A stretch of 64,000 nt of DNA from Sabellastarte sp. h YS-2021 (GCA_964017235.1 OZ024935.1:88007052-88071051), one strand, 5' to 3'. Shown: positions 1-12,603, numbered from the stretch's first letter. Made by a program: numbers and translations. The notes: generated from the letters alone by a model not told the origin.

Positions 1-465
1 TTAGATGCTTCCTAACTATACTGTCAGTACGGGGGACCCAACGACCTTGCCTACATCTTGAGATCCTGGAACAATGGCCAGCACATCTTTTAGCGCTGTA
101 ACCAGGCATAGCCTGGAACCAGGCAGTACTGGGATATGAACATGTACAATCTTGCCCCTAGCCTGTAAGGTTTTGGACCATTTTACAAGAATAATGGCCA
201 TATCCTGAGAAAAAATTATATCACCTCTCGCCAGGTGTCTGGAAACATCACAATTTTTGAAGCTCTGAGGAACCATGTGAGACAATCTTAAAATGTAGTA
301 ACTTCTAAAATGTTAATCAACATATCTTGTGTAAGGACAGAGGTTTTTTGACCACAAGGGGTCTATTAATTTTGAGAGATCTAATAAACATCTGAATCTT
401 TTCATCTCTAAACGAGATGGTGGGAATGTTATAGATGACACAGTAAGCTCTAATACCAGCTAAAT
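1..465 (-). pseudogene. DIRS tyrosine recombinase, C-terminal part
   Basis: Translation gives blocks typical of DIRS-type tyrosine recombinases: an NYLAGIRAY block at about 460, RHLARGDIIF at about 235, a KWSKTLQ block at about 180 and a degraded LTDSIVRKHL block near position 10. The frame changes at least twice: near 300, where about 25 expected residues including FLRLSN are missing, and near 20. The catalytic HxxR and Tyr would lie left of the window. This part continues the N-terminal segment at 3635-3853 across the inserted LINE. Confidence 0.8.
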
Positions 466-478
466 AATTGGAAATATT

Positions 479-3400
479 AAAGGACTTAGACTTAAATCTT
501 AAAGGACTTAGACTATGTAAATCTTATAAATTCTGAACTCTCAAATATTGAAAAAGAAGATAACAATATACAGGATAAATCACTTCTATGGGATTTTATA
601 AAATGTAGACTGAGAGGTAAAACAATATCTTATGCAGCATACAAGGCCAAACAGCAGAGAGCAAGAGAAAGAGATCTACAGGAACAATTAGTGAAACTAG
701 AAAAAAGTCTTAATATAACTCCATCTTTCAGTGCTTAGAAGCTTACACTGAAGTTAAAGATGAACTCGAAAGCATCTATCTGGACAAAATCAAAGGGGCA
801 GTCATTCGCTCAAGGGCTGAGTTCATAGAACACAATGAAAAAAATTCAAAATATTTTTTAAATCTAGAAAAGAAAAATTTTAATATGAAATGCATTAAAT
901 GTCTACATATTGACAACAATGTTGTAACAGAAGAATCTAAAATCTTATATGAGCAAAGGAAATTTTATGAACAGTTATATAGTGATAACGATAAAGAGAA
1001 TGTCACTATGGACACTCTAGAGAATAGCTTTCTGAATAATACAGAGATTCCAAAATTATCGGAGAAAGACAAAATGCTCTGTGAAAACCCAATAGTGTTA
1101 AAAGAATGCAGTAAAGCTCTCTCGCAACTGAAAAACAACAAATCTCCAGGCTGTGATGGATTTCCTGTTGAATTTTATTAATTCTTTTGGAATAAAATTA
1201 AATACTTTGTGTATGATAGCTATATGTGGGCCTTTGAGAATAAGAAATTATCCACTGACCAAAAAAGAGGTATTATCACGCTTGTACCAAAAAAGGGCAA
1301 AGACTTGTGTCAACTTCAAAATTGGCGTCCCATAAGCTTACTGAATGTAGATTATAAAATTTTAACTAAAGCTCTGGCCATGCGTTTGCAAAATGTTCTT
1401 AACAAAATAATAAGCACAGATCAAGTTGGATACATAACTGGTCGCTATATGGGAACAAATATTCGAACAACAGCTGACATTTTAAACTATTGCAATTCCA
1501 AAAATGATGAACAAGCCCTTATTGCCATGTTAGATTTTGAAAAAGCCTTTGATTCTGTTAAGTGGTCTTTCTTGTACCAATGCCTAAAAGCATTCAATTT
1601 TGGAAATTCCTTTATATCTTGGGTAAAAACCATATATACAGATATAGAGAGTTGTGTAACAAATAATGGCTTTTCATCTAATTTCTTCAAACTGAAAAGA
1701 GGAATAAGGCAGGGTTGCTGCCTAAGCGCCCTCTTATTCATAATAGTGGCTGAGGTTTTGGCTATCAATTTAAGATGTAATCGCTCGATACATGGGATTT
1801 TGATTGAAAATAACAATTTCAAAATATGTCAGCTGGCTGATGACACCATGCTTTTTCTAAGAGATATTCCTTCACTAAAGTCAGCATTATCCTTGCTGCA
1901 GGACTTTTCCAAAATTTCAGGTTTAAAACTAAATAAATCAAAAACAGAAGTGTTTCCCATAAAGTTTACTTCAAATTTAGATGAGTCAATTGGTATATCT
2001 TGGAAAAAAGACAACTTTAAAACTTTAGGAGTTTGGTTTTGCTTGGATGAACTCCAAATGGTTTAGCTTAATTTAGAAGGAAGAATTGAAGAAATAAGGA
2101 ACACCTTAAATGTGTGGTGTGGTAGAAACATGACTATTTTTGGAAAGGTTATGGTTCTCAAGACATTGGTGCTGAGCAAAATAATAAATATATGTAGTGT
2201 AATTCATGTCCCTGATACATTTATAACGGAAGTAGATGCATTGTTTTTTGAGTTTCTCTGGGGAAAAGGGAAAAGAGCAAAGGTCCGAAGACAAATAGCC
2301 ACCAATGATAAAAATTTGGGAGGGATCAAGATGATTGACTTTAAAAATATGGTTACATCCTTGAAAGCCATGTGGGTTAAAAGATTATTGTCAGAAAATA
2401 CAGAGAATCCATACGTTGAGAAATGGAAAGTCCTTGCATTGGCCAATGCTGGTATCACAGCTCAAACTCTGTTACTACACAAACTAGACCCAACTATTTT
2501 TAGAAAATGCCAAACTAAATTCTATAGCGAGGTTCTAGAATCATGGTTTAAGTTCTTTGCAGTTGCTCCAAATAGCTTAGAAGAAATTCTCAATGAGAAA
2601 TTGACATATAATAAATACATAACCGTCGGAGGTAAAGTAATAGAACCTAGTTTTAGAGTCATTAAAGAGACAGAGATAACCAAAATAAGTCAACTATTTC
2701 ATCATCAAACTTTGTTATCAAGGCTTAATTTTGAACAAAGATATAACTGCCACCTGCCTGACCTTGACTTCAATCTTTGATATGTGCTATTCCATCAAAC
2801 TGGAAGGCTAAACTAAAAACAGAGAACAGGCTTGATACAACTCCTGACTGTTATGATATTACCCGCTTAAAAATAAATCTGAATAACCTCACAAATAAAA
2901 AGGTTTATGAAAGCATAACATACAAGAAAAGTATTCCTACTGCAGAGAACAAGTGGGTGGAGTATTACCCTTTTTTAGAAAAGACCGACTGGTCCACCAT
3001 CTATAAGATACCATTCAGAACAACACCAGATATTAGGCTGCATAGTTTACAGTACAAGATCCTTCATCGTTTTATAGGGTGCAATTACAATTTAAGTAAC
3101 TGGAAAATAAAAGATAGTCCCTTTTGTACATCTTGCTCACAGCTAGATACTGTGGAACATTTCTTCTACTATTGTGAAAAAGTACAAGTTGTCTGGAGCA
3201 GCCTAAAAGAATTAAATATCAATATTTTAAAGCTAAATTGCCAACTTACAGTTCTAGAAATTTTATTTGGAATCCCCTCAACAAGTTTACTTCACAAAGT
3301 ACTAAACCTATTAATATTAGTTGGAAAACAATGCATCTACTTGACAAAGAAAAATGAGAAAAATATTACTTTAAAGATTTTTATTAATGTACTTAAAAAG

Positions 3401-3621
3401 CAAATAGAGTGTGAAATGTACCTGATTGCATTAAATAAGGGTAAAAATGGTGAATGTCTATGTGAATTATATAAAAAAGTATTGAAATACTATGAAGCAA
3501 TGTGACAAGTAAATACAATCTAACGGTGGTAGAATATCTTTTTATTTGGGTCATATGTAATACAATGTACAAATAACCAATGTGCTATATTGTGAAATAA
3601 AATATTAAAAAAAAAAAAAAA
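479..3621 (+). mobile_element. L1/Tx1-like LINE, 5'-truncated, inserted in the DIRS
   Basis: A non-LTR retrotransposon ends in a poly(A) run at 3608-3623 and is flanked by the 13-bp direct repeat aattggaaatatt (466-478 and 3622-3634). Removing it restores the DIRS recombinase reading frame (ISNYLAGIR). It lacks the endonuclease domain and starts in the linker before the reverse transcriptase, the usual outcome of incomplete reverse transcription. Confidence 0.9.
560..3505 (+). pseudogene. LINE ORF2: reverse transcriptase and C-terminal zinc knuckle
   Basis: Reverse transcriptase motifs appear in order: NWRPISLLNVDYKI (about 1320), LDFEKAFDSV (about 1530), GIRQGCCLSALLF (about 1700) and the catalytic LADD (about 1835). 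A C-terminal CxxC...HxxxxC knuckle lies at about 3125-3180. It is disabled by a frameshift near 730, in-frame stops at 1179-1181 and 2064-2066, and a frameshift near 2778. The few lesions suggest a moderately recent insertion. The clade (L1/Tx1) is assigned from the motif spelling only. Confidence 0.85.
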
Positions 3622-3634
3622 AATTGGAAATATT

Positions 3635-4387
3635 TGAAGGAGCAAAGTTATTCTGACATAAATACTCCATAAAAGCTAATAATACATGGACGTTTACCTG
3701 AGATGGCAGCAGTCCAGCCACCACCAGAAATGCCATGAAGTCAGAGAACATTCTACTATAAGCTCTTCGTATAGCTGGCCTGAAGGATTGCAGTAACCGA
3801 TCAAATGCACTGGTGGTCAGCTGGACTGCTGCAGAAGGCATATCTACAATCACAAATCATGTTTTAACTTGGTCAAATCGATACGAGTGTGAATCTATAT
3901 AAAATTAGGGGCATGTTGTTGGAGTGATTGCCACGAGGCAGTATCAAACTTAAACCTAGATAAAAGGTCAGCCACAACATTTTTTTTCCTGGTATGTGCT
4001 CAATATGAATGGAAATATTGAATATGGCAGATATAAGCCATATATTATGGGCACATGATCCAAGTATAGGGTCTTTGGTCCTACCAGAGGTCAGAACGTC
4101 AACCACTGCCATATTGTCACATTTAATTTGTAATTTTTTACATGACCATTGAGTGGCCCAGATCTTGAGAGCTACCACTATGTTAAGCATCTCCAAATGT
4201 ACAATGGAGTAGTTATTAAATTTTTTTGGTATAGGAAGGGCATAACACTGATTATCAAAAATACCCCCAAAGCCTGTCAAACAAGCATCTAAATACAGCT
4301 CAGCTTGAACTGGTTTTACGTCATAATAGACCACGCCATTGAATTGTTTAAAAAAAGTGGCAAACCACTTTAAAACCCTAAAGAATT
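3635..4387 (-). pseudogene. DIRS RNase H and start of tyrosine recombinase
   Basis: The upstream part (about 4387-3960) is an RNase H domain: LYLDACLTGFGG carries the first Asp, HLEMLNIVVAL the Glu, and KCDNMAVVDVL the second Asp, followed by the conserved IPGK. The downstream part (3853-3635) is the helical N-terminal domain of the recombinase (RRAYSRMFSDFMAFL), which resumes at 465 after the LINE. A stop or frame change separates the two near 3860. The RNase H start was cut from its reverse transcriptase by the second LINE at 4401-6676. Confidence 0.85.
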
Positions 4388-4400
4388 CTACAGTTAACCT

Positions 4401-6676
4401 TTTTTTTCTTTTTTTTGAAACATATAAATTACATAATACAACACACACTGTAACAACTACACACAAGACAATGTACACCTAGAAGAAGTGACTACTAAAA
4501 ACATGAAGCAATACAAAATATCAATATTTGAATGATTATATCATGTTAAACATTCATACACAACAGAATTAGCCAGAAAAAATTGGCATAAAATCTCCCC
4601 ATATCTTACTAAAATTACCTTCCTTAAATTCCAGTTTGGCAGTATACTCCTGTTCCAAATATATTCTTTTCAAGAAAGTACAAAAACTAGGATAATTTAA
4701 AATATGATCTGATTTTGAAACTCGAAAAATATATAACTTAGCTGCGAGGTAGATGGTATTAAGTGGAATAACATTGATCTTTGTTAAGAGGTTTCCTAAT
4801 ATAATAGTAGAGGGGTTTATTGCTAGATCAATTCCAAGTATGAGTTGCAAGTGAGTTTTTAGGTCTGACCAAACTATTTTTACATCTTTGCACTGTACAA
4901 AAAGGTGTAATATCGTTTCTGAGTATTGTTTACAAAAACTGCATTTGCCATCATCATGGCTTTTAATTTTAAACAGTAATTCTTTTGTACCTAATATCCT
5001 GTACAGCACTCTGTACTGCATCCAAATTAAGTCATTGTCTTTTATAGTCTTAAAACACACTCTAAATATTTGTTTCCACATATCTTTATCTATGGTAATA
5101 CCTAGGGTTTCTTCCCAGAATGAATAATAAGTGGTATCATCTTTAGTGTTCTGATTGAACAATATAGCATAAAAGTCTTTACTTCCTTTATTTGATTTAC
5201 AAATGATTTTTATTTGATTTGGGATAGTAGGTTTTTTATGTTCTGTAGAAGCATTATTTTGTTTATTCAAGTAAGTTTTAACACAGGTAATGACTCTGTG
5301 GTATTCTAAAAAAATGGTTCTAATGTGATATACCATTTTAAAATCGTTTTGAGATATATAATTTCCATTTTCATAGATCATACCAGCAATTGATATAATA
5401 CCTTTATTGTACCAATATGGTGAGAAATGTTGTGTCTTAGATACCACTGGATTATTCCAAAGAGGTTCTGAAAGAGGATCATTAATACTTTTAATCGGGA
5501 TGTTATTGTTATGTATATTGTTATGTTATAAACTTACTCCAACAATACAGAGTTTCAGACCAGAATTTATTTGTTGTTTTTCTAGCCATATTTAAACTAT
5601 AATTTGACCCAAGTGAAATAACTTTATTAATTGATCCTAGATAAATGCTGGCTATATTAGCCCATGGTGTTTCAAAATTGTAGTGTAACCTTCGTATCCA
5701 AGTTATCTTAATAGCAGGTATAAATGTTCCAAGGTCTATCATATTTAATCCACCATCAAAGTAATGTTTTGATAAGGTTTTCCTTTTTACCTTATCCGGT
5801 TTTCCACTCCAGATAAATTTATAGAACTTTGTTTCTAATTGTTTCAATATATCCTTTCCCGGTGAAGGCAATGACAGGAACAAGTGATTCAACTTGGACA
5901 GGGCCAAACTTTAAATCACGGTTATTTTACCTATTGGAGTTAAGTATTGGTGGCTCCAACGATTTAAGAGTTTTTCAAGATTATTTATTGCAGGAAGATA
6001 GTTTAACTCAATCATGTTTGATAAATCTACAGAAAATTTAATGCCTAGAAGAGTAAAATCACTAGCACCCCATATCAAATCTTTACCCACATTAAGTTTA
6101 TCTTTAGAATGACATTTTTTACCTATCCAAACTAGCTTGGTTTTATCCATATTTACCTTTAGACCAGACATATTACCAAATACCTATAAGACATTGAGAG
6201 CGGCTAATAAGTACTCTTGCTTCCATTTAAAATTAAGGTTGTATCATCGGCAAACTGTGATATCTAAATTCATTGCCATTCACTGAAATACCTTTCAAAT
6301 TTTTATCATTTACAATTAAAAGAAACATTTTTTGTGCACACAGGTTAAACAGGTAAGCTGATATTGGATCACCCTGTCTACAACCACATTCTATATTGAA
6401 AAATTCAGATAATGTGCCATATTGAAGAATTGCAGCAGAAACATTAGTGTTTAAGACTCTGATCCATTTACAAAAACTATCCTTAAAACCAAATATAGTT
6501 AGAATAGAGTAAAGAAATTTCCATGAAACAGAATCGAATGCTTTTTGAAAATCGATCAACATGAGCAAACCTGGTATTTGATTAGAGTTTGCATAGTGAA
6601 TTATATTATATATTAGACGAGTATTTTCTCCAATAAAGCGGTTGCTCATAAATCGTGATTGGGTATTTGAAGGGTA
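4401..6676 (-). mobile_element. Second L1/Tx1-like LINE, 5'-truncated, antisense
   Basis: It is inserted in the DIRS between reverse transcriptase and RNase H. The 13-bp target duplication ctacagttaacct is exact (4388-4400 and 6677-6689), and the poly(A) tail is read as T-runs at 4401-4418. On the - strand it encodes an LIDFQKAFDSV block (about 6560), CRQGDPISAYLF (about 6370), FADD (about 6250) and a CxxC...HxxxxC knuckle (about 4955-4885). Frameshifts near 6260 and 5520 and an in-frame stop at 5911-5913 disable it. It is related to, but not a close copy of, the LINE at 479-3621. Confidence 0.9.
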
Positions 6677-6689
6677 CTACAGTTAACCT

Positions 6690-7700
6690 AGTGGAGGATT
6701 TACCTTCCATTGACCTAAGGAACTGGAGCATACGGTTTAGGAATGTTCTGGCTGGTCGGACACACTTTGACACATGTAAGAGAGATCCCAACAACGATTG
6801 TACCTCCCCTTTTGAACAATATATTTTATTTTGCCATTGGGCACACATCTGAATGATGTTTTCTAATTTTTCAGGGGAAACAGACATGGTTCTAGTCTCA
6901 GTGTCGATTAATATGCCTAGACACACCATAGAAGTAGTAGGAGATACTAGCTTCTTGATATTCAATGTCAAACCCTACTACTCAAGGAGATTGACTAATA
7001 ATTGAAAAGCAGGGTGAATTTTTGAGGGGGTGCCACAGTATATTATATCATCCACATGAATTGAAGAGATCAGGAAAACCATGTTTCCTCATGATGAATC
7101 TGATACTATCTGTCACTTTTTCAAAGAAAATTGAGCCATGTCTGTACCCAAATGGTACCGATTGATCGATATAATAGGAATCCAGCTTCAAACCTAACAA
7201 ATTTATATCACCTGGGTCAACTTTAAGTTGGCAAAAGGCCCGACTAATATCAACTTTACACAATAAAGATCCAGGTCCCAATTCAATAATTCTTTTAACA
7301 ATATCATCAACAGATGGGTAATTAAGAACAAAATCTGACCCTAAATATCTATCTTTTTGCACTCCAGCTCAAATCGACAATAGTACGCCTGGTGTCAGAG
7401 TCAGGTTTGTCCCTTGTCATAAAAGGTGAGATGTGAAGTGTCATGGGCTTATGTTCAAATGGTCCCAATATGACCCCATGTTTGAGCTCTTCTTGAATAT
7501 AAGTTTGAACATGAGAAGAAAACTGTTTAGCTGAAGCATGATTTTCTTCAGTAGAGATAAGATCAGTATTGGTGTCGAAATCGAGAAGGAACCCGAATTC
7601 CAGTAGGTCTAGCAACTGAGTATCCCAGTAATCCCTCAAGTGATATTTCCAACTATCTATATTAAAATTTGAAACCACTGGAACCCGAGCACCCAAAAAA
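6690..7700 (-). pseudogene. DIRS reverse transcriptase
   Basis: The N-terminal block SNFNIDSWKYHLRDYWD (about 7680) and TRRTIVDLSW (about 7380) are followed by YLGSDFVLNYPSVDDIV, VDISRAFCQLKVDPGD and PFGYRHGSIFFEKV. The catalytic box reads HVDD (about 7055) in a shifted frame, then GILIDTETRTMSV and LLGSLLHVSKCVRPAR. There is a deletion of a few codons with frameshift near 7360 and another frameshift near 7060. The order and spelling match DIRS rather than LTR-type reverse transcriptases. Confidence 0.88.
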
Positions 7701-8489
7701 TTTGGGCAACCAAAGCATTTGACAAAATTATGTAACCCTTAGGGGCCACAAATGGGTTGATTTTTTGTCTCTGGGCCTTCATACTTTAGCAAATTGCTTA
7801 GGGGTATAACCCCAAAAGATTCACCCATTTGATTTTTACACGCTACATAATCAGCACAATTTTTTGCTTGCATAATAATACCTGGGTCAACTCTGTTCTT
7901 TAACAATGCTTTGTCGAATTTGTCACAATCTTGCAAATTTTTATTATGAGACAACCTCACAGTTTGCCCAGTATCGCCAGGAGCAGTGTCCACTGCCTGG
8001 ATTTCACATTCTAAGATATCAATGTAATCTAAGAACAAATTGTCTTCCATCAAAGGTTCAAACCTGTTTTTACACAAGAGAACATTGTCGCTTGGACAGT
8101 TATTAGTGGTTTTACAAGGTCTAGCTTTCTGACTAGGAGTATGATGTGGAGTAATATGAGACAGCTTAACATCCTGCTGACCTGGTTTGCTTGCAACTTG
8201 AGTACCCACCAGAGGTGTAGCTTGCCCATGGCCTTTCTGGCCCAAGTTAGCCCTAACCACATCAGCAAAAGACTTGCCAGCAACAACAGGCTTATAACTG
8301 TTGCTGACGTTGAACCACTTAATCCACTTCCTTCTAGAAGCTTGACATTCAGTAACTACAGTTTTCCTACAAAAAGAACTGTTAAAAACATGCCTATCAA
8401 CAAACTTTTGATTTTAACAATAATTTACATCATTTTCCTGGACACAATCAGGCTGCCATGTAGCCTTACCAACCATGCCCAAAGTTATT
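7700..8489 (-). pseudogene. DIRS second ORF / gag C-terminal region
   Basis: An open stretch at 8260-7739 encodes a Cys-containing, poorly conserved protein (blocks VVRANLGQKGHGQ, EFNRFEPLMED-like, LLKNRVDPGIIMQAKNCADY). Upstream to 8489 the frame continues through KWFNVSNSYKPVVAGKSF with one in-frame stop near 8415. It runs into the reverse transcriptase at about 7700. I recognise it only by position in the DIRS; no enzymatic motif is visible. Confidence 0.6.
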
Positions 8490-10821
8490 CGTTTTTTTAA
8501 TTTTTATTTTTGCACTCTATGGCACTGTGGGCACTGATCCTACCATCCTGGGCAAAACATGTGCTACATATATGCCGATAGAAAACCCCTTTTGTCTCAT
8601 GATGTTTTTGAAAATTGCAAGAATTATCATTTTAGTACACACAGGGCACTGACTTACTTGCATTCTGGCCAGACTGATTTTTTCGAAATTTTTGTGAGTT
8701 CTACTTCTGGCTCTTTCAATGATGCACCGGATTCGTTGCCTCCTGCTTTCAATGCCTGTCACTGAAGATGAGGTCTATAAGTGTATTAGTGAATCCCCCA
8801 CTAAATCTTGCTCACTAGACCCTATACCTACATTCCTCCTTAAGGATTGTCTTGATATCCTCCTCTCTTCTATTACCAAGTTGATAAATCATTCTCTCAT
8901 TGAAGGATCTTTCCCAAATTCTTTCAAAAAGGCGGTTGTCACCCCCCTCGTAAAAAAGGCTTCCCTTCCCAGAGACGACCTTAAGAATTATCGCCCAGTG
9001 TCGGGTCTTTGTTTCCTGTCAAAGTTGGTTGAGCGAGTCGTTGCTAGGCAGCTAACGTCACAGATTAATAACAACAAACTGCACAATCCTCATCAGTCAG
9101 CATATAAGCCAGGACATTCTACGGAAACTGCTTTATTGTCTATAAGAAAAGAGGTTCATCTCTCTCTGGCACGCGGTGAACCCACAGCTCTAGTACTTCT
9201 TGACTTATCAGCCGCATTTGACACTATAGACCATAATATTCTCCTTGGTTACCTTAAATCCTGGTTTGGTCTTGGTGGAACAATTGTAAGGTGGTTTGCT
9301 TCCTACTTAAGAAATCGTTGCCAGGCCATTAAGATAGGCTCCACACTATCTGAATTAAGCAATCTCATCTATGGAGTTCTGCAAGGTTCTGTTCTGGGTC
9401 GTTTACTGTTTTCACTCTATACAACACCACTTAGTAAAATTATTCGCCTTCACCCGCATATTAAATTCCATTTTTATGTGGATGATACTCAGTTATACAT
9501 CCATCTCTCCCACAAGAATGCTTCTTCGGCTCTTGCCAAGCAAAATGCCTGCCTTCATGATGTCCAAGAGTGGATGTCTCTCAGTAAATTGAAGCTCAAC
9601 CCTGAGAAAACTGAGTTTATGGTCTTTGGTTCCAAGGCTCAATGTCAGAAGATTTCCTCTCACTTTCCTGTAAGCATTCTTGGTAGCCTTCTTCATCTGG
9701 TTGATTCTGTTAGAAAACTAGGTGTGTGGTTTGATGCAGATTTTTCATTCTCTGAGCATATCAAGAGGACTTGCAAAGTGTGCTTCCTTCAGATGCATGA
9801 CCTCACATCTGCCACTGTGGCCTAGCGGGTAACACACTTGTCTAGGAACTCAGAGGACGTGGGTTCAATCCCAGGTACAGGCAGATACATAGTGGCTCGG
9901 ATGGCCACTTAAAATGGCGGTCCTCTGTCATTGGGTCCTATCCCCAGTGGCAGGTAAAAGAACCTCAAGGACGTTGATAAATATTCATCCTTTAGCCTCC
10001 ATCTTCCAGTTAGGGGAATGTCAGTTACTTGTGAGTTGGGGCTGTACCTGTAGAGTCGGATTGGTTAAATAGCGCTTTGAGTCCTGTAATATATGGAGAT
10101 ATTGCTCTGAGTATAAATACATAATAATAATAATAATAAAAACCTCCGTAGAATTAGAAAGTATCTCTCTCCTAAAGTGGCAGTCCTTGCTGCAAATGCC
10201 TTGGTTAGTAGTCGTCTGGACTATTGTAACTCTCTGTTCAGAGGTTTGTCCGGTTTCAATCAGTACAAATTGCAAAGTATTCAGAACACCCTGGCTCGTA
10301 TTGTTACAAATCATAGAAAGTATGCTCATGTTACACCCATTCTACAGAAACTCCACTGGTTGCCTGTTAGGTACCGTTGGATTTTCAAAACTGCAACACT
10401 CATGTATAAATTTTTGCATAGTGGTTCTCCTTCTTATTTCGAACCGTTCTTGTCTTTTAGTAGTTGACCCTATAGTCACCCAGATCGTCAATACCTTACA
10501 GTTCCTCCTTTCCATTCATCAGTCTTCAAGTCAGCCAAACATTTCGGCCATAGTTTTGCCTTTGATGCTCCTAAGATCTGGAATGACCTCCCTCAAGATG
10601 TTCGCGGTGCAACATCAGTTGCCTCCTTCAGAAAGAAGCTTAAAACATACCTGTTTGCAAAAGCCTACCCACCATAGCCTCCCCCGTCACATCTGTGTCT
10701 CCTTGGTATGACCTGGCTATGTCCTTTGATTAATGCTAACTGCCTTGCTTTATGTTTAGATGCGCCTTAGAGTCCACCGGTGATGGAGATTAAGTGCTAT
10801 AAAAGTCCACATTAGATTAGA
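8490..10821 (+). mobile_element. CR1/L2-type LINE, 5'-truncated, carrying a SINE
   Basis: This LINE is inserted in the DIRS gag gene. A short ttatt duplication flanks it (8485-8489 and 10822-10826), and removing it restores the gag frame. The reverse transcriptase reads LKNYRPVSGLCFLSKLVERVV, LLDLSAAFDTIDH, VLQGSVLG and YVDD (about 9475), then RLDYCNSLF, LHWLPV and the C-terminal SFRKKLKTYLF (about 10620). It ends in attagattagatt, a short repeat tail typical of CR1/L2 instead of poly(A). A SINE splits it at 9805-10141. A frameshift near 8755 and a stop at 10465-10467 add damage. Confidence 0.9.
9805..10141 (+). mobile_element. tRNA-derived SINE inside the CR1/L2 LINE
   Basis: The head carries a pol III A box (TGGCCTAGCGG at about 9818) and B box (GGTTCAATCCC at about 9864), followed by a unique body and an (aat)n tail. 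It is flanked by acctc (9800-9804 and 10142-10146). Removing SINE plus one repeat rejoins the LINE frame through MHDLRRIRKYL. The tail before the microsatellite resembles the 3' end of the host LINE. A truncated copy lies at 18842-19075 in reverse. Confidence 0.9.
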
Positions 10822-10826
10822 TTATT

Positions 10827-11749
10827 TGAAGCCTGTGTAGGGACTACATTTCTCTGAGCATTTGCCTGTCTGATCCGATCAATTTTTTCCGTATCAGACC
10901 ATCTGGCCACCTCCCCTTGCTCCATATGGCATAAAAGCACAGCATGGCTGGCCTTGGCTGCCTGCGACGAAAAATCATTAGAATTGTCAAGGAGTGCAAT
11001 TAAGTAATCTAACATGTGGTTCCTAATTTTTGGCAATTTTCATCTCTCAAAATTCTACAGAAGCCAGACGTCCACTGTGTGATATTTAACTGATTATAAG
11101 TAATTCTGTCTTTGGTACTACCCGCCAGTACAAATTTGTGGGGCCATTTAACTCTTTCCTTGACAAAAATGTCCATAGAACCACCCCGCTGCGACTTGTA
11201 TTTCGGATCCGTACCTTTAACATCAGTATTTGACAGTTGCCTGATCCTAGTTTCGACCTGATCCTGAACGGATCTATCATGTCTCCTTGTATGTAATTCA
11301 GGTAATTTTTTGACCGAATCACCCTCAGTAAAACTTCCACTGAGACTTGAACTAGCAGTAAAAACAGTAACTTTTTTGGCCTTAGGCCGAGCAGCTGAAG
11401 CTGAACTTTCTTCAATAGCAGTCAAACGCTTACCAATTACGTCCAGTTGAGTAAGTATCCTCTCATTAATAACTGTCTGATCCGGTTGACTTCCAACTGT
11501 AACTTTCCTAGAATTTTTGAACCGTGAAGGTCTATCTGATTTTTTGAAATTTTTTGTGTGCACAGGCGATTCTTCAACAGAATCCTCACTTTCCTGTGAC
11601 AACAAAGTACCAATTTCCAAATCAATACTAGTATCAGATTCATTCAAAAACATATTATCATTATTTAACTGAACTTCTATTGGAATCTCAACTTTACGAC
11701 GCAAATTGTAAGAGTTACCTGCAGTTCTGTGCTTCTGATTCGCTGCCAT
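10827..11749 (-). pseudogene. DIRS gag-like ORF, N-terminal part
   Basis: It starts at ATG 11749 with GNSYNLRRKVEIP, followed by an acidic and low-complexity region. A conserved DIRS gag block follows: DIFVKERVKWPHKFVLAG, NITQWTSGFCRIL, then MLDYLIALLDNSNDF, KASHAVLLCHMEQGEVARW and EKIDRIRQANAQRN. A frameshift near 11035 separates the two open stretches. The coding sequence is cut at about 10826 by the CR1/L2 LINE and resumes at 8489. No zinc knuckle is visible. Confidence 0.75.
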
Positions 11750-12333
11750 GATTCATCAAGTAATCACTGGACAAGACCCCTAAAAATTTTTATGTATGAG
11801 CAAGAATAAATAAATAAATTAAATAAATAGAAAACAAATAATTTGTTGAAAATAAAACAGGTTTTGTCTTGTCAACTGCCAGTTCAAATCTGGCCATTCT
11901 CCCCTTGACCACAGCAAGGGTCAAACTTTTGACCAATCAGAAACGGCCATGTGGCCAGTAATCCCATTTACAATATGGGGGTGTTTTCAAACATTAGGGG
12001 TGGAGGAATGATTAAGGTTGGCACCGTAATGCCAACCCACAAATATCTCAATAAGGAAGTGATTTTGAAATATATAAACATGGATCTACAAGATAGAGGT
12101 TTTTAACAGGAAAAGCTATTTAAAATACTTTTTTCAATCTAATGGGATGTCCCACTGGAACTGATCCTCCCTGATCTTAAATGACTCTAGGGTCAGGAAG
12201 CCAGGAATTCAGCCAAACCAGTTGAAGCATGAAAATGAAGGACCAGTGATGCCCCATGACAATACATAGTACATCCATATTTTTACTTCACATTTTACTG
12301 GAACTTGACTAGAAATAAACAAGATATTAAGTG
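11750..12333. other. Gene-free stretch, probable DIRS 5' end then unique DNA
   Basis: AT-rich sequence with an aaataaataaat run near 11800. The part next to 11750 is presumably the DIRS leader and terminal repeat, but I could not match it to a second copy. The part from about 12000 looks unique. No ORF or RNA gene is supported. Confidence 0.4.
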
Positions 12334-12603
12334 ATAGGGACGATTCCAGGACATAAGCCCCCCTGACACAAGCCCCCCTGCTCTAACAGGGGGTGACAAA
12401 AGCCCCCCCTGACACAAGCCCCCCCCTCCATTAGGACATAACTCCCCCTCCAGCAACAGCAAGTTATTAAAAACAAAATCTGTGAACTCAAACATTTATT
12501 TCAGAAAAACACCAATGTAAAACATATACATATAACATTAAAAACATAAATTCATGCTTCACCTTATCAAAAGGTCTCTGCATTCAAAGATGCAAACTTT
12601 AAT

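Larger units (their letters stand above)
1..11950 (-). mobile_element. DIRS retrotransposon, decayed, split by three LINEs
   Basis: Read on the - strand, the DIRS parts occur in the expected order: gag-like ORF (11749 down to 10827), second ORF (8489-7700), reverse transcriptase (7700-6690), RNase H and start of tyrosine recombinase (4387-3635), rest of the recombinase (465-1). The pieces join exactly when three LINEs and their target duplications are removed. DIRS elements integrate by a tyrosine recombinase instead of a DDE integrase. Several frameshifts and stops make it inactive. The recombinase end runs off the window at position 1, and the 5' boundary near 11950 is a guess because I could not identify the terminal repeat. 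Confidence 0.85.

Noticed and set aside
9815..9880. Possible functional tRNA gene
   Set aside because: A and B boxes are present, but the sequence continues into a repeated SINE body with target duplication, and no acceptor stem closes.
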